Shown here piece by piece: positions 35,101-46,171 of a stretch of 64,000 nt of DNA. The notes below the pieces were generated by a model. The model did not search any database. It was not told where the DNA came from and was given only the letters and a program-made list of their open reading frames with translations. How positions within the stretch are numbered: position 1 is the first letter of the stretch; every line of letters begins with the position of its first letter. The DNA comes from Oopsacas minuta (Eukaryota > Porifera > Hexactinellida > Lyssacinosida > Leucopsacidae), in the NCBI GenBank assembly GCA_024704765.1, contig JAKMXF010000309.1, positions 349,887 through 413,886 of the forward strand, read 5' to 3'. The translations under genes were made by a program, and so were the position numbers.

Positions 35101-37151
35101 CAGAGCATGTCTCTAGAGGTACTTTATATAACCCTGTATACCCTCCAGCTAACAGGTAGTCTCCATTTATCTGTAGTCTGTCTAGAGAAGAGAGGTCAGG
35201 ATTCATAGCGATTACGTCACTCGGTACTACCTGGATAAGTTCAATCAGCTGATCGTCTGCAGAACAGCTGAGACAGTACTTTATAATAGATCCGTTAGTG
35301 AGTGTTACGTAGATCATCTCGTAATTAGTACTGTTGAAATCAAAAGTATAGCGCTACAAGATAGACTGGTATAATACATTACATCCATGGTTAATAGTGT
35401 TGCCAGATACAGGAAACTTCATAGATTTTGGATTTGGCAGGAATTTAAACTTATGGCAAGAACATGTCATGATTTATGAACTTTGGCATCAACATTTGAC
35501 TTTTGTTATGAACCTTTAACCTTTGGAGATAAGTTAAACATATCTAGCTACACTGTACCAATTAATAATTAGAATATAGAATACATGCCTGTAGCTGAGT
35601 GAATAACGCTCCAGAATAACCGATCAATGGCTCTCCAGTCATGGGAGATATAGAAGGTGACATCAGAGTATCTACGGAATTGCATTCTTTGATTTGATCC
35701 ATAACAACACGTATAGCATTTAGACTGTATTTACAGAGATAAGATGTTTGAGGTCCTTTCTCCAGTGAGGAAAATACGACATAGTACTCAAAGTCTGTAC
35801 TAATATCTACATATAACCAGTCTTGGATTAGCGAGGGGAACACATTACCACAGACTAACTCTCCTTTCAGGAAGGTTTCCATTTGTGGGTGTTCTATATC
35901 TGTGTTTGCTGTTGGATTTACATTACTGGGACCTTCTAAGCAGAATCTAGCTATTCGAGAAATAGCTCTACCTGATAACTAAATAAACAAACACTCAAAT
36001 AAATAAACAAACAAACAAACAAACGAAAAACAAACAAACAAACAAACAACTGACCAGTTTAGTAGATGGTTCATAGAACATAAAGTAAATATAGTTATTA
36101 GTATTGGCCAGATAGTTATGAGCTGTCCTAGCGAAAGAAGCCACGGATAAGAACTCCAAAATATCAGGGTCATCTTCGAAATAATAGAAAGTTGTAGTGA
36201 TGTATGTCAGATTAAATGGGTCTATAACTGTGATCCTGTTTCTTGGACGATTATTATAAACAGATCCAGTTACTAGTCTGGGGTTGTTACTATTGTCTAG
36301 AAGATATATAGCAAAGTTCCTCTGGTAGAGTAGGCCCGGGAGAGAGGGAGATATGTATCCAAAATCTGTATTATCGGTAGGCTAAAGAAGAATACTGTTT
36401 TCTCAGAAATTGCCCCCCTATATGTTATCAGGGAATTTAACCATGGATTGTAGATTTAGATTATCTGCTTGGAATTTGTTTTGGTTATTTTGAAGCACTC
36501 ATGGCTCCATTAGAGTGAGTACCAGAAAATAAACTTAATCCGCCATCCATGGTTATATATAGAGGAGGTTTCAATATAATTGTATATGACATCATGTATA
36601 TAAGCTATAGACTTGAATGATTACAATTACTTACTTCGAAACGAGGAGGGTCTGCCTCTGCCAATAGAGTATCAGGATTCAGTGTAATACAAACTGGGTC
36701 AGTACGGTTTGTGTAACAAGTATAGAGATTGCCATCTATATTCAAAAACACGCGGAAATAGTTATCACACGAATTCAGGTATGATGATGATGATGATGGC
36801 GGAGTACAAGATCCAGTGTAATCAACTGTATATCTATAAGATAATAATATTACCATATATGGTCATAGAATGTAAATGTATTACTACGCACATTGTATCA
36901 ATTTCTAAATCAAAATTCAGCTTTAGAAGATAGTTAGCTGAACCCACAAATATGGTATTAGAATCCCATACAAATATTTCTTGGAAATCTCGTGTTTGTA
37001 TTACAGATGATGGGGTTCGAACTGTGAGGTTGGTGTCTAAGAGGAGATGTGTGTAATTAGCTCCCAGGGAGGTGGATAGACTGGAGTATGTAGTAGTAAT
37101 AGCTGGGTGGGGTACCAGTAGAACCAACAAGAGACAGATGATCAAGTGCAT
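32155..37151 (-). CDS. Semaphorin-type single-pass receptor with Sema, PSI and FN3 domains
   Basis: Twelve exons: 37151-36892, 36830-36635, 36381-36055, 35978-35589, 35353-35044, 35021-34746, 34559-34216, 33986-33672, 33603-33435, 33383-33080, 32964-32715, 32595-32155, giving 1193 residues. Order: signal peptide (MHLIICLLLVLLVP); divergent Sema propeller to about residue 475 (FVGSANYLLKL, YSGALFTQLQ, YVTLTNGSI); PSI domain (CSVFMTDYISCLGDPMCYYD); an Ig-like segment; a Cys-rich stretch; FN3-like domains (APTNIQL ... TWDHASD; LEFTWTNPLC); a membrane-proximal region; one TM helix near 1154-1183; and a cytoplasmic tail of about ten residues ending RRKIFRCC. There is no plexin GAP or kinase domain. 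N-glycosylation sites are frequent. The intron after exon 4 appears to use a GC donor. This could be a transmembrane semaphorin or a decoy receptor. Confidence 0.75.
32611..32695. mobile_element. 'CTTCCACAAA'-family MITE in the last Sema-gene intron
   Basis: CAGTGTAGCCTCCACAAACA on the left with TTTGTATGTAGCTTACACTG on the right, occupying most of the intron 32714-32596. Confidence 0.7.
34008..34195. mobile_element. Tc1/pogo-like MITE in a Sema-gene intron
   Basis: CTCAATTCCTGTTATATCG on the left and ATATATCCGTACACAGGAGTTG on the right, with the family's internal CTCAAGGAACCGCGATAA. Confidence 0.65.
34604..34714. mobile_element. 'CGGTTATAAGAAC'-family MITE, full-length type, in a Sema-gene intron
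   Basis: TAGTAGAAAACGGTTCTCAT on the left, then CCCGGTTATAAGAACATGC and the inverse GTATTCTTATAACCGAAATC with CTACTGTA at the end. Confidence 0.7.
36415..36575. mobile_element. 'CCATGGATGG'-family MITE in Sema-gene intron 2
   Basis: CCCCCTATATGTTATC and AACCATGGATTGTAGATTT on the left; CGCCATCCATGGTTATATAT on the right. Confidence 0.65.
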
Positions 37152-37529
37152 TAGCTAACTAGTTATACACAAATAGATTGTAAAGAACTGTTATGATAAT
37201 TATGGTCCTTATATGTTTATTCGATATTCAACCATGGATGGTGGATTTCGTGTATCTGCCTGGATGCTGTTCTAGTTATTTGAGGCACTAATCACTTGGT
37301 TGGAGAGAGGATTTGTATATAACATAAAATAAAGGAATCCTCCACCATCCATGGTTAAATATCAAAAAGTATATTAGGGGAACATTTTACCAATAAGACA
37401 ATCGTAGAAAAAGATATAATTGCAATAAATGAAACTAAAAATAGTTATTATTGACGTAATATGTAAATAAAATTAGCAAAATAAAAACAAGAATATAAGT
37501 AAGTGAGAGTTGTCGTAGGGTGCTAGTTA
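37152..37529. other. Spacer between Sema and TMC genes with a 'CCATGGATGG' MITE
   Basis: Positions 37205-37382 hold a family copy: AACCATGGATGGTGGATTTC on the left and CCACCATCCATGGTTAAAT on the right. The Sema-gene promoter must lie in this 378-bp gap or in the element itself. Confidence 0.65.
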
Positions 37530-40500
37530 TTAATAGAGATTTAGTTGGAAATGTTCAGAGTGAGTTTTGTTAGTTATTGATTTATTAAACTTACGGACTG
37601 GATCTGTTCTCTGTTCCAATCGTATCCGTTGTTTCATACCGTAATCCAGAGTAACTAATTCTTGTTTGAATAGTTCTCTGTAACGATGGAATATGTATTG
37701 ATTGGATGTGTTAATCTATACAAGAATAAACCTACAGTGAAACTTCCACAAAGGAAGACTGTGGAATCGGGGAATTTTTGGAAACTGAGTGAAAAATAAA
37801 TACAGGGAATTCCTAATTCCATACAAATGAACGTACACAAACGGGAATTTCGGCAGAAACAGGAAAACAGGTAGCATTTTTCGGCGCCCCTTGCACCCCA
37901 TTTGTGGAAGCTACACTGTATACGTCAGGGGTTCCCAACCTTTTGTACTCCATGTCCTACTATGCAAAAAGGATATACACCGCGTACCCCCATTGTAAAT
38001 TCCAACTTTCATTACCATTATATATTGACTGAGAATATACTAATTAGGCATCTTTGGTAAAAGTTAAATGAATTCATTTGTTAGTTCTAAGGTCTATTAC
38101 TTGACAAAAATAAATACTCAATTGTATGTAATTGAAAAGTAATTATATCATTACTGCTACGTAATATAATATTACTATTGCAAATCTTGCCAAATTATAC
38201 ATTTGGATTTATTTCTAATTACATGGTATCATAATTACTAATTTGTAACTAATATTCGTAAATGACTCAACCTTCTCGCGTACCCCCAGGGGTACGCGTA
38301 CCACAGGTTGGGAACCCCTGGTATAAGTAAAGCAGTTATGATATTTGGACTATGGATATGTACCTCTCTAATTTCTTTATTTTTCCTGCGTATAACAGCT
38401 ATCAGAATAGAAGATGTGACTAATAAGACAATAAGGAGAGGCCCTAAGGCTGGAGAATTCCAGAATTGAGCTACGAGAAGCGCTAGCGTAGAATCTCCAC
38501 TAGTTTCCCAAGTTGTGTGTCCTTGAAGTAAAGTCAAGAAGTCTGGAAATACTTTATAAATCGATGAAGTATTCCTGAAAGGACCACAATCCTCTGAGGG
38601 TCTGAAATAGAAAATAGGCCAATGTAGGAGTATCATAATAATCGTAAACATCATTACTAGTATCATATAGTAACTGAGATTAGATTTAGATATACGTGGA
38701 GGTGGTGGTGAGTGTTGAGCTGTTAGTTTTGTGATTATTATCATTGTTAGGTATAACATGAAGAATCCTATACATCCTATTAGTGTTATGAAAGGGCTGA
38801 ATAGCATACCAGACCATATAAGGCATTGTATGTAGATTATCTTCATTACATGTTTGGAGACGTGGAACTCTGACTTCAGGCCGTATTCAAATATCTATAG
38901 GTTGGGAAATACAAGGTTTAATACAGTCAACTCCAGTTATAACGAAACTCAAGCGACAGCGATAATTTCATAAAGCATATAGTAGATGCCGGTTATAGGA
39001 ACCTCATAAGGGAATATAAATACACGTTCTTATAACCGGTATGAATATACAGGAATATAGGAGAACTGTTTCCGGAGTATGGTTCTTAAGATTAAGAGAA
39101 TTTAATTAATATTTACCAGTCTAAAGCGTGAGGAATTACTACATCCGGTCCTGAAACAGAAGTTAACAGACTTTCTAATCATATTCTGTAGAGCTAGTAC
39201 TACTGATCTGATCATTATACTGCTGATAAACTGAGCCATTATATACTCGTATAATATCCTACCTGAAAGAAGCAATTATCAGAGGAGCGCGAGGGTGGAG
39301 CCAGTTGGGACTGTGCCTCAGCTCATTAATGTAAGCATGCCAGCAATAACCGCTGGCACTAGGCAATGATAAGATATAAGTCGTCACCCTCTGTGTGACG
39401 ACTTAAATTTGTAAAATATTTCAGTGGATTATTGAAACCACTTATAATCTCTAAAAGTGTACGAACACTCATATTTATACGTACGTATATACTTACTAAG
39501 CTACTATACTAATAGTATAGTCGGCACAGTATTATATAATACCAGTTATCCATGGTGTATACTGTACTAACCTGCTTGAGTCTCCCAACACTCATAATTA
39601 ACGATCTGCTCTAGCTTACAGTCCTCAGATCTTATACAGAATGGTATGATCGCACAGCTACCAGTACCAGGGGTCTTAGACAATACGTAGCTCTCTGTTA
39701 TCAGGAAACAGATAGAGAAGAGAGAGACTAATCGCATGAGTAGATACTTTACTAGGAGAGCGTTCAGTAAGTTAGCTTTCACCTATAAAATAAAACAGTA
39801 ATAAAATACAACCATAATTATTAAATATATATTTTGTAAGACAAAAATTGGAAACAAAATTCTAAAACAATTGGTAAATTAATAAATTGACATTGGAGGT
39901 ATTGCGGATTTTATATATCAAATAATGATAAAATGTCACAAATAAAGAGAACAAGTGGAGCAACGAAAAAAGAGGGCAAACGAAATACAATATTTAGAAA
40001 CTTAAAAATAAATATGCGATAAATCTAAGTCATTAAATACAATTATAATTCATTTATAAGCTAGCTAGTACCTTATAACCTTCTAGCTGTATTATTATAG
40101 GAAATAATACTTCTAGAAAAGTATGCCAAAAAGATGGGACGAATCCTATTAGAATTAAATAACTGAAATCTCCCTGTCCTGTCCTGAACTTCTGCTGACC
40201 AGTACAGATAATCAGAGATCCTCCAGCTATCAGTAGCAGTACTGTAATAACCCAGCCTACTAATCTAAGAGACCATCTGATTATTAATTTGATGTAAGAT
40301 TGGTTTCTATCTTCTCTATCATTGCTAGTTGTAGTGTTGTTAAGTACTTGTAGCAACTATATAAGGAAATAGAGGACAGTAAACTCACGTTATAACCAAA
40401 TGTTCTAGACTTCGGATTCATTTCGTTATGAGCGGAATAAAATCAATTTCTTTCAAGCTATAGGGAGTAAAGAAACTTATAATTATATATGATTTGGTTA

Positions 40501-41561
40501 TAGCGGGAGTTCACTGGAGATAGATAAGGATCGAGTATAGCCGTTTATGGAGATTACACTGTACAGTGTACACATATTCGTATATATAATAACCTCTTTG
40601 AGAGCAATATAGTTAGACTGCTGCTTCAATACAGCTTGTAGAGAATGATTAATAGAGAAGTCCCATCCCAGGAATATAAACCTCTCTATAGAGGTATATG
40701 TACTCTGTACGGATACCGTCTTGAGATAAGCTTGTCCTAACCACACGGCCAGGAATACTAATATAGTGAAAGTGATAGCGAAAAATACACAGAACCATGC
40801 ACCCTCTATTTCGTACCTATATTGATGTATAAGTAAACAAACATACACAATCAAACAAACAAACCTTACCCTGTATTGTCTATAAACCCATTAGAATAAT
40901 TTCCCATGAATAGAGCTGTATACTCGAATCCTTTACCGGTTATTAGCGCGGTTATACTCTCTAAACCCGGCCCTATCTCGTATACAGTTGTAGGGTTAGG
41001 AGGTGACAATAATCGCGGAATCCAGACTAGAGTATTCAGTATAAGACATATAAGATTCAGAAACTGAAATCTCAATAACAGCATGAAGTAGGAAGCTGCT
41101 GCTTTACCAAATTTAGCCTATGAATGACGTCATAAATAATACAATATTAAAACCCGTATACAGCTTACTTCAATTCCACGTGTTGTGTATAAGAATGGAT
41201 AGAAACAGAATTCTTTTAAAACAGAGAGGATTTTGTAGAATTTATCAAATCTGGTCTCATCAACATCAACAGTCATTTGGCTTATAGGCTGAGAGCTACA
41301 GCCTGCTTTCTGCTGACGTTTTCGCGCTAGGGTGTCCATGAAAGGGCCTGCAGGGGAGGAAGGACTCTTTGGGAGGTCAGAGTACATGTCCGAGAGGGAA
41401 GGAGTGCGGTGTATTAGAGGTGTAGCCCGGTGAATAAGTTTGCCACTGGCAGGATTGATTACCTGACAATTCGAATGAAGATAGATGCTTAGAATTTCTA
41501 CAACTGTGTAGGATGAGTAAATTATTAATAACGAATTGTTGATGCACCTACTTCTATGCAT
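37530..41561 (-). CDS. Transmembrane channel-like (TMC) protein
   Basis: Multi-pass membrane protein of the TMC family, relatives of TMEM16 that form or regulate mechanosensitive channels. Eight exons: 41561-41169, 41117-40870, 40816-40594, 40356-40072, 39782-39572, 39262-39117, 38894-38364, 37715-37530, giving 740 residues, all phases consistent. Family hallmarks: a basic cytoplasmic N terminus; the SYFMLLLRFQFLNLICL first helix; RFIFLGWDFSINH; RLVGWVITVLLLIAGG; the diagnostic TMC-domain NYECWETQAGR followed by an amphipathic region; LIWSGMLFSPFITLIGCIG; and EDCGPFRNTSSIYKVF. About 8-10 helices are visible. Human TMC5/6/7-like length suits it, but the subfamily is not assignable. The N terminus is the weakest part: the ATG at 41561 is chosen because the synaptogyrin gene ends only 90 bp upstream. 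Intron 7 contains two MITEs. Confidence 0.9.
37735..37918. mobile_element. Full-length 'CTTCCACAAA' MITE with TA flanks, TMC intron 7
   Basis: The ends CAGTGAAACTTCCACAAAGG and TTTGTGGAAGCTACACTG are flanked by TA (37733-37734 and 37919-37920). It is 184 bp with no coding frame, and is the reference copy of this family in the window. Confidence 0.8.
37926..38320. mobile_element. Non-autonomous hAT element with TIRs and 8-bp target duplication, TMC intron 7
   Basis: It begins CAGGGGTTCCCAACC and ends GGTTGGGAACCCCTG, a perfect 15-bp inverted repeat, continued inward by related CGCGTACCCCC arms. It is flanked by GTATACGT (37918-37925) and GTATAAGT (38321-38328), an 8-bp duplication with one mismatch, as hAT transposases make. 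It is 395 bp with no transposase. Confidence 0.9.
38976..39080. mobile_element. 'CGGTTATAAGAAC'-family MITE in a TMC intron
   Basis: TAGTAGATGCCGGTTATAGG on the left, the inverse GTTCTTATAACCGGTATG, then GAGAACTGTTTCCG. It lies in the intron 39116-38895, beside a pogo-like fragment at 38924-38965. Confidence 0.65.
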
Positions 41562-41651
41562 ATTGTAAATAACATAAATATTGTGGTCTACTACATGACG
41601 TAAATATTTATTGATGAAGCAAGATTTATTATAAGAAAAGAGATGTTGTAG

Positions 41652-42224
41652 TTATAATCTAGTATAAGCAAGATCTCTACCGAATAAGCTCTTGTAGAAT
41701 TTGACGTCACATAACAGACCTGGTCCTCTTATAATCCGTAATAAATGAGCCGTGTTAATAAACGAATAAAGTGCTAATGTTAGGAAAGAGAATGCTATAG
41801 CAGATCTTGCAGCTCCTACGTCATCAACAGGAGGATGTGTTGTATAACTCCATCTGTTGGCTAACAGACAGAATAATACAAACCAAATTAGTTGTATACA
41901 AATATTGTGGATTAGGAATATCACTGCTACTATACGGTGAGCATTTAGGTTTAGCCATATTTCAATACACACACAAACTATGAGGGTAATTGTAGTGGAA
42001 AGTAGCGCGATTATAGATGCTGATATTCCAAAGATACAGGTGTTGGTATCTCTGTTGAATACACAAGAATTATCGTCATTTGTGTGGTATACGTTGGCTA
42101 CACATAGACTGATTATAAACGCAAAAATAGCCGCGAGTGTGTGGAGGTATAGCTCAGGTTTTAAGAAGATTCTCTTTTTCAAGTCAAGGTCTGTGTCTTC
42201 TCCAAAACTAGATTTCGTTTCCAT
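41652..42224 (-). CDS. Synaptogyrin-like MARVEL-domain vesicle protein, single exon
   Basis: A 190-residue four-helix membrane protein of the synaptogyrin/synaptophysin group, found on secretory and synaptic-type vesicles. Visible are the cytosolic N terminus, helix 1 (LYLHTLAAIFAFIISLCVA), a first loop with the family's CVFNRDTNTCIFGIS (human synaptogyrin: C-x-YNRNP-x-ACSYG), helices 2 and 3, and LANRWSYTTHPPVDDVGAARSAIAFSFL, which matches the conserved third-loop/helix-4 signature. The C-terminal tail is short (about 40 residues) and lacks the Tyr-rich tail of vertebrate members. The TMC start codon is only 90 bp downstream on the same strand. Synaptogyrin in an animal that may lack synapses fits an older role in secretion. 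Confidence 0.88.
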   Translation of the reverse strand: METKSSFGEDTDLDLKKRIFLKPELYLHTLAAIFAFIISLCVANVYHTNDDNSCVFNRDTNTCIFGISASIIALLSTTITLIVCVCIEIWLNLNAHRIVAVIFLIHNICIQLIWFVLFCLLANRWSYTTHPPVDDVGAARSAIAFSFLTLALYSFINTAHLLRIIRGPGLLCDVKFYKSLFGRDLAYTRL

Positions 42225-42642
42225 TTATTTGAAGGTTTGAAATTTCGCAGATTTAGAATGAATGTAACTCTCTCATAGTTACAATTTATCAAGGAATATT
42301 TGCGGTTCATTTATAATACAGACTCAATTCTAAATACTTTAAAGAATATTTCATACATCGCTGAATATATTCAATTGCAATAATGCGGTGAAGTTCGCTT
42401 ACTAGAAAGTAGTATTTTGCACGAATTCTCATTGCTAAATTAGAGTAATTATTTCCAATACAAAATAGACGCGAATTGCTAATTGGCGAACACTACTGCA
42501 CTCAGATTTTGGAAACTTAAATCACGTAAATACAATGTGAAGATTTTGCATAAATATACAAGAATACAGGAGCATTTGCTACAGCTCAATTCATCTTCAC
42601 AACTTACTAATCTATCTACTAACTAAAATAATTATAGTCTCA
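42225..42642. other. Spacer between MPI and synaptogyrin
   Basis: About 420 bp, AT-rich, with no repeat family or gene recognised. It holds the synaptogyrin promoter and the MPI 3' flank. Confidence 0.5.
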
Positions 42643-43881
42643 TCAGTAATAACCTTGGTATATCACCAAAGGATGTATTACGTCACTAAACACAACATCA
42701 GTACCTCCTCCTACAAATAATACTGATCCCTTACACGCATTTATTGGCTCACTAGTCCCTTGTTCCTTCAGACTAGCAGTACCACTGATAACCAGTAGAA
42801 TACTGGGGCCTTGTAAAGAAGGGAGGGAGAAGTTCTTTATAGGTAGAGGGGGTGCGATAGACCGCACAGAGAAGTCAGGTACAGGTGGATCATATACTGT
42901 TATGAAACTCATCTCTGGCAACATAACAGGTTGAAACTTATTGTCTACAGCTGGTCTACATATATAAGATAGCATTTCACACAGAGTATCTTTATCTATG
43001 TATTTTGGTGTTAACCCTGCTCTCACTACATTATCACTACATGCCATGCACTCAATACAATCTCCTTGTAGATACGCATGTGGCTCGTTAGCTGCTAAGA
43101 ATATAGATTCTCCAGGTTGTAGTGTAAGATGATTGAGGAAGAAGCAACATAGAATACCTACGTCACACGGGAAATGTTGCTGTACGTATAGGATCAGGTC
43201 TTTAAGAGGATGTGCAGTAGTCTCTATTCTGGCTATTAGAGCTGTTATCTGTAACTTTATAACCTCAAGGTCTGTTGTGAATAGTTTTGTGAAGCAGGCT
43301 TTTAGGCTTGCTTTACAATCTTGTTCTGAATTCGCGGTTTTTAACGCTGCCAGGAGGTCTGCTCCTACGATAGCTAACAGCTCCGGATTGTCTTCTATAT
43401 TACCTCTAATCTGATCTAGAGGTCTGAAGCCGCAGAGAGCTTGAAATGACGTTAGAGCTATAGCTAGTTCAGGCTTGTGGTTGGAATCTGGATACGCATC
43501 TGGTTGCTTGGAATGTAACTCTACTGCTAATGTCTTGTTTGGGTGAGCTTGTATAGATAATGGTTTATGTACGGATAATACTTTGAACAGAAATGGGAGC
43601 TGTCCTATTGGTCCTTTGTCCTGATAACTTCCAAGGAGAGAGGGTATAGCGGTCAGATGCTGAGACAGTAAGGTACCAGTCCCAGCGATGGTATTAGCCC
43701 CCTTAGGGTGTGTACCCATCCATAGCTCTGCATACGGTTTGTCTGCATCTACAGGCTCTGATGAATGCAGGGAATATAGAGCAGCTACTGCACTGCTAGC
43801 TCCTAGCTTACCCCATGCATAGTTCTGTACTGCTGGCTTTATGGAGAGTAGTTTGCAAACTGGTGTAGCTATCTCAGCCAT
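42643..43881 (-). CDS. MPI: Mannose-6-phosphate isomerase, type I, single exon
   Basis: Cytosolic zinc enzyme that interconverts fructose-6-phosphate and mannose-6-phosphate, feeding GDP-mannose and glycosylation. 412 residues (family about 420). It opens with the conserved PAVQNYAWGK. Metal-site elements are SIQAHPNK (Gln/His), NHKPELAIAL (Glu) and ANEPHAYLQGDCIECMACSDN (His). The active-site Arg lies in NVVRAGLTPKYID. These are the usual residues, so the enzyme should be active. The start codon fits the family. It has no introns, unlike its multi-exon neighbours. Confidence 0.97.
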   Translation of the reverse strand: MAEIATPVCKLLSIKPAVQNYAWGKLGASSAVAALYSLHSSEPVDADKPYAELWMGTHPKGANTIAGTGTLLSQHLTAIPSLLGSYQDKGPIGQLPFLFKVLSVHKPLSIQAHPNKTLAVELHSKQPDAYPDSNHKPELAIALTSFQALCGFRPLDQIRGNIEDNPELLAIVGADLLAALKTANSEQDCKASLKACFTKLFTTDLEVIKLQITALIARIETTAHPLKDLILYVQQHFPCDVGILCCFFLNHLTLQPGESIFLAANEPHAYLQGDCIECMACSDNVVRAGLTPKYIDKDTLCEMLSYICRPAVDNKFQPVMLPEMSFITVYDPPVPDFSVRSIAPPLPIKNFSLPSLQGPSILLVISGTASLKEQGTSEPINACKGSVLFVGGGTDVVFSDVIHPLVIYQGYY

Positions 43882-44909
43882 TTATGTAACTATCTATTAG
43901 GTATATGCTAAATTTACTAGAGCGGTTCCTAACCTGGGGTCCATAGACTCCTTGGTGGCCCACGGACCACAGCAGGGGTTCCACAGGATCTCAAAATTTG
44001 TATTAAAGCCTATGGGAGGGGTACACACAATGTGTCAAATTGGTATAGGGGTCCACGGGTGAATAAGGTTGGGAATCGTGGTATTTATATCTACTTATAT
44101 GAGCTATTTTATACACAAAGTTAATTCATGAATTTCTATATTTCTGAAGCAGTCACCGGCAGAACAGTTATTTACTTTGGATCATTATTAGATATATTTT
44201 GTTGTTGCAAATTATTTAGTCTATAACCAAGAAGCCCGAATATTCCTAGGCTACCTACCAAACTTTCAAATAACACACATTATCATTCTTTCTAATAAAA
44301 TGAAATCAGAGATCTACATATACAGCCTTACAGATATGTTGAGACGATCAAGTTCAAAGAAATCATTACATTATTAACTTTGTTAAGGACCACATTTATC
44401 TATAATAGTTGATGTTGTAGAGTGATATCATGTTTGGAGATTGACTAACACTTATTTGAGTGTTTATAACAGATTATGAACCTGATGGACACTTAATGCA
44501 AGTGTCTATTCATAAATTTGATCTTTATTGAATCAAGGTTAGTGTATATAGATTATAGAGATCATATTACTATTGATGCAATTTAAAAGTTGTTAAAATC
44601 TGATCATGGGACCCCCTTGTTAATTGGGGAGAGAATAGGCTTGATTTTGTATACAAATATTCATTTCTGTAAGAGCAATATATTGTAAAGTAGATTTGTC
44701 TTTTGTTATCACTTAGTAGCCATAACTTTCAATAATTTCAATGTCAAACGTTTCTAGTAATATTAGGATAGATAAGTGACCAGCTGTAAGACATTAATTG
44801 TTCTGCAAACCTTTGAGTATTTCAATAACAAATGTGTTACGTAGAATACAGCATGCAAATATTTCAAAGTATTCATTTGAATTAATTTATTTGTTTGTAG
44901 ATTACAATA
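43882..44909. other. Divergent spacer between MPI and aquaglyceroporin A, with a hAT relic
   Basis: About 1 kb. Positions 43921-44085 are a hAT-type relic (GCGGTTCCTAACCTGGGGTC; right side AATAAGGTTGGGAATCGTGG). TTTGTTTGTAG just before the ATG at 44910 could be a splice acceptor for a non-coding first exon. The rest is AT-rich, without a gene. Confidence 0.55.
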
Positions 44910-45911
44910 ATGGAAGATATAAGTCCTGCTATTCCGTACGAACAGAGACCTGAGAAATTCTTGCTTTTCCCTTGGCGGTATCCTTCTATAGTCTGGCTGC
45001 CTGGTAAACTGCTTGAGTGGAGATGGAAGAAACTATTACGTATTACTGGTCGCGAGTATATCGCGGAATATTTCGGTACTTTAGTGTTCATAACATTTGT
45101 TCTTGGGGGAGCTGCCCAGTCGTTTTATAGCGAATTGAAGGAGACGGGTTGGATAGGAGGCACGTGGGGCGCGGCCATTGGCATATTCTTTGGTATGTAC
45201 ACCTGTTTAGGTGTGTCTGGCGCCCATTTAAACCCAGCCGTTACATTCGCATTAGCATTAGTCGGGAAATTTTCTTGGCTTAAAGTGTTGTTCTATTGGA
45301 TAGCTCAATTCTTGGGTTCATTCACAGCATCATTTATAGTGTATTTATACTATTTTGATGCTCTGTACCGGAATAATGCAGGAGTAGCTGTTACTAATAG
45401 TGTTAATAATAGCTACAAAGTATGGACTACTAATCCACAGGATCATGTCAGTAATTTGAATATATTCTACGATCAGCTGTTCAGCACTCTATTACTACAA
45501 TTCTTAATACTTTCTATTATGGATCGACCTAATGCAGGATTAGTTCACCATTTAAAGCCAGTTGGTGTATCTCTTATAGTATTTGCAGTAGGCGTATGTT
45601 TCTCGTACAATGCTGGATTAGCTATGAATCCGATTAGAGATTTTCCTCCCAGATGTTTCGCTGCTATTATATTTGGCTCTGATATATTCAGAATTCATAA
45701 CTACTACTTTTGGATTCCTATAATCGGGCCTATGATAGGTGCACCTATTGGTGCGTTCATATACATATTCTTCATAGAAACACACCATTATCCAGGTTAT
45801 AATCCTTCACAGCAGAATGCAGAGTCTAGAATATCTCTTGAGAGACAGAGACTGCTTGATCAGCATGATGATAACGGTACTACAATAGATACAGAGCCTA
45901 AACTAAATTAA
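44910..45911 (+). CDS. Aquaglyceroporin A, divergent NPA motif
   Basis: A 333-residue, six-helix MIP channel for glycerol/water. First pore motif LNPAVTF is normal. The second reads AMNPIRDFPPRCF: Asp after Arg marks the aquaglyceroporin class, but Ala is Ile (NPI) and the usual L/F-G-P-R is FPPR. EYIAEYFGTLVF starts helix 1; IGPMIGAPIGAF and FFIETHH end helix 6, as in GlpF-type channels. There is an N-terminal PYEQRPEKFLLF box shared with the convergent paralogue at 46172, and a soluble C-terminal tail. Single exon. The 3' ends of the two genes are only 260 bp apart, so they are an inverted duplication. Selectivity cannot be predicted from this. Confidence 0.93.
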   Translation: MEDISPAIPYEQRPEKFLLFPWRYPSIVWLPGKLLEWRWKKLLRITGREYIAEYFGTLVFITFVLGGAAQSFYSELKETGWIGGTWGAAIGIFFGMYTCLGVSGAHLNPAVTFALALVGKFSWLKVLFYWIAQFLGSFTASFIVYLYYFDALYRNNAGVAVTNSVNNSYKVWTTNPQDHVSNLNIFYDQLFSTLLLQFLILSIMDRPNAGLVHHLKPVGVSLIVFAVGVCFSYNAGLAMNPIRDFPPRCFAAIIFGSDIFRIHNYYFWIPIIGPMIGAPIGAFIYIFFIETHHYPGYNPSQQNAESRISLERQRLLDQHDDNGTTIDTEPKLN

Positions 45912-46171
45912 CTTGAGGTTATGTGTATACTGCTGCTTGTACGAACTACATTATATATGCTTTTGCTTTGAATATATTAAATTGTTGCTTTGTAAAAATT
46001 GTATTTGCAGGCCAAAAAACAGACTTGGGGTATTTCAATTTCTTCAATCAATTCTAGACAAACATATTTGCACACATATTAATTAAATAATAGCGTTTTG
46101 ATAGTATAATGATACAATAACATAGATAAATTGAAATCACATAAACTTTAACTACAGTTTTCTAGAATATC

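Noticed and set aside
37655-37901. Two short minus-strand frames in TMC intron 7
   Set aside because: They are reading frames of the 'CTTCCACAAA' MITE and intron, not exons.
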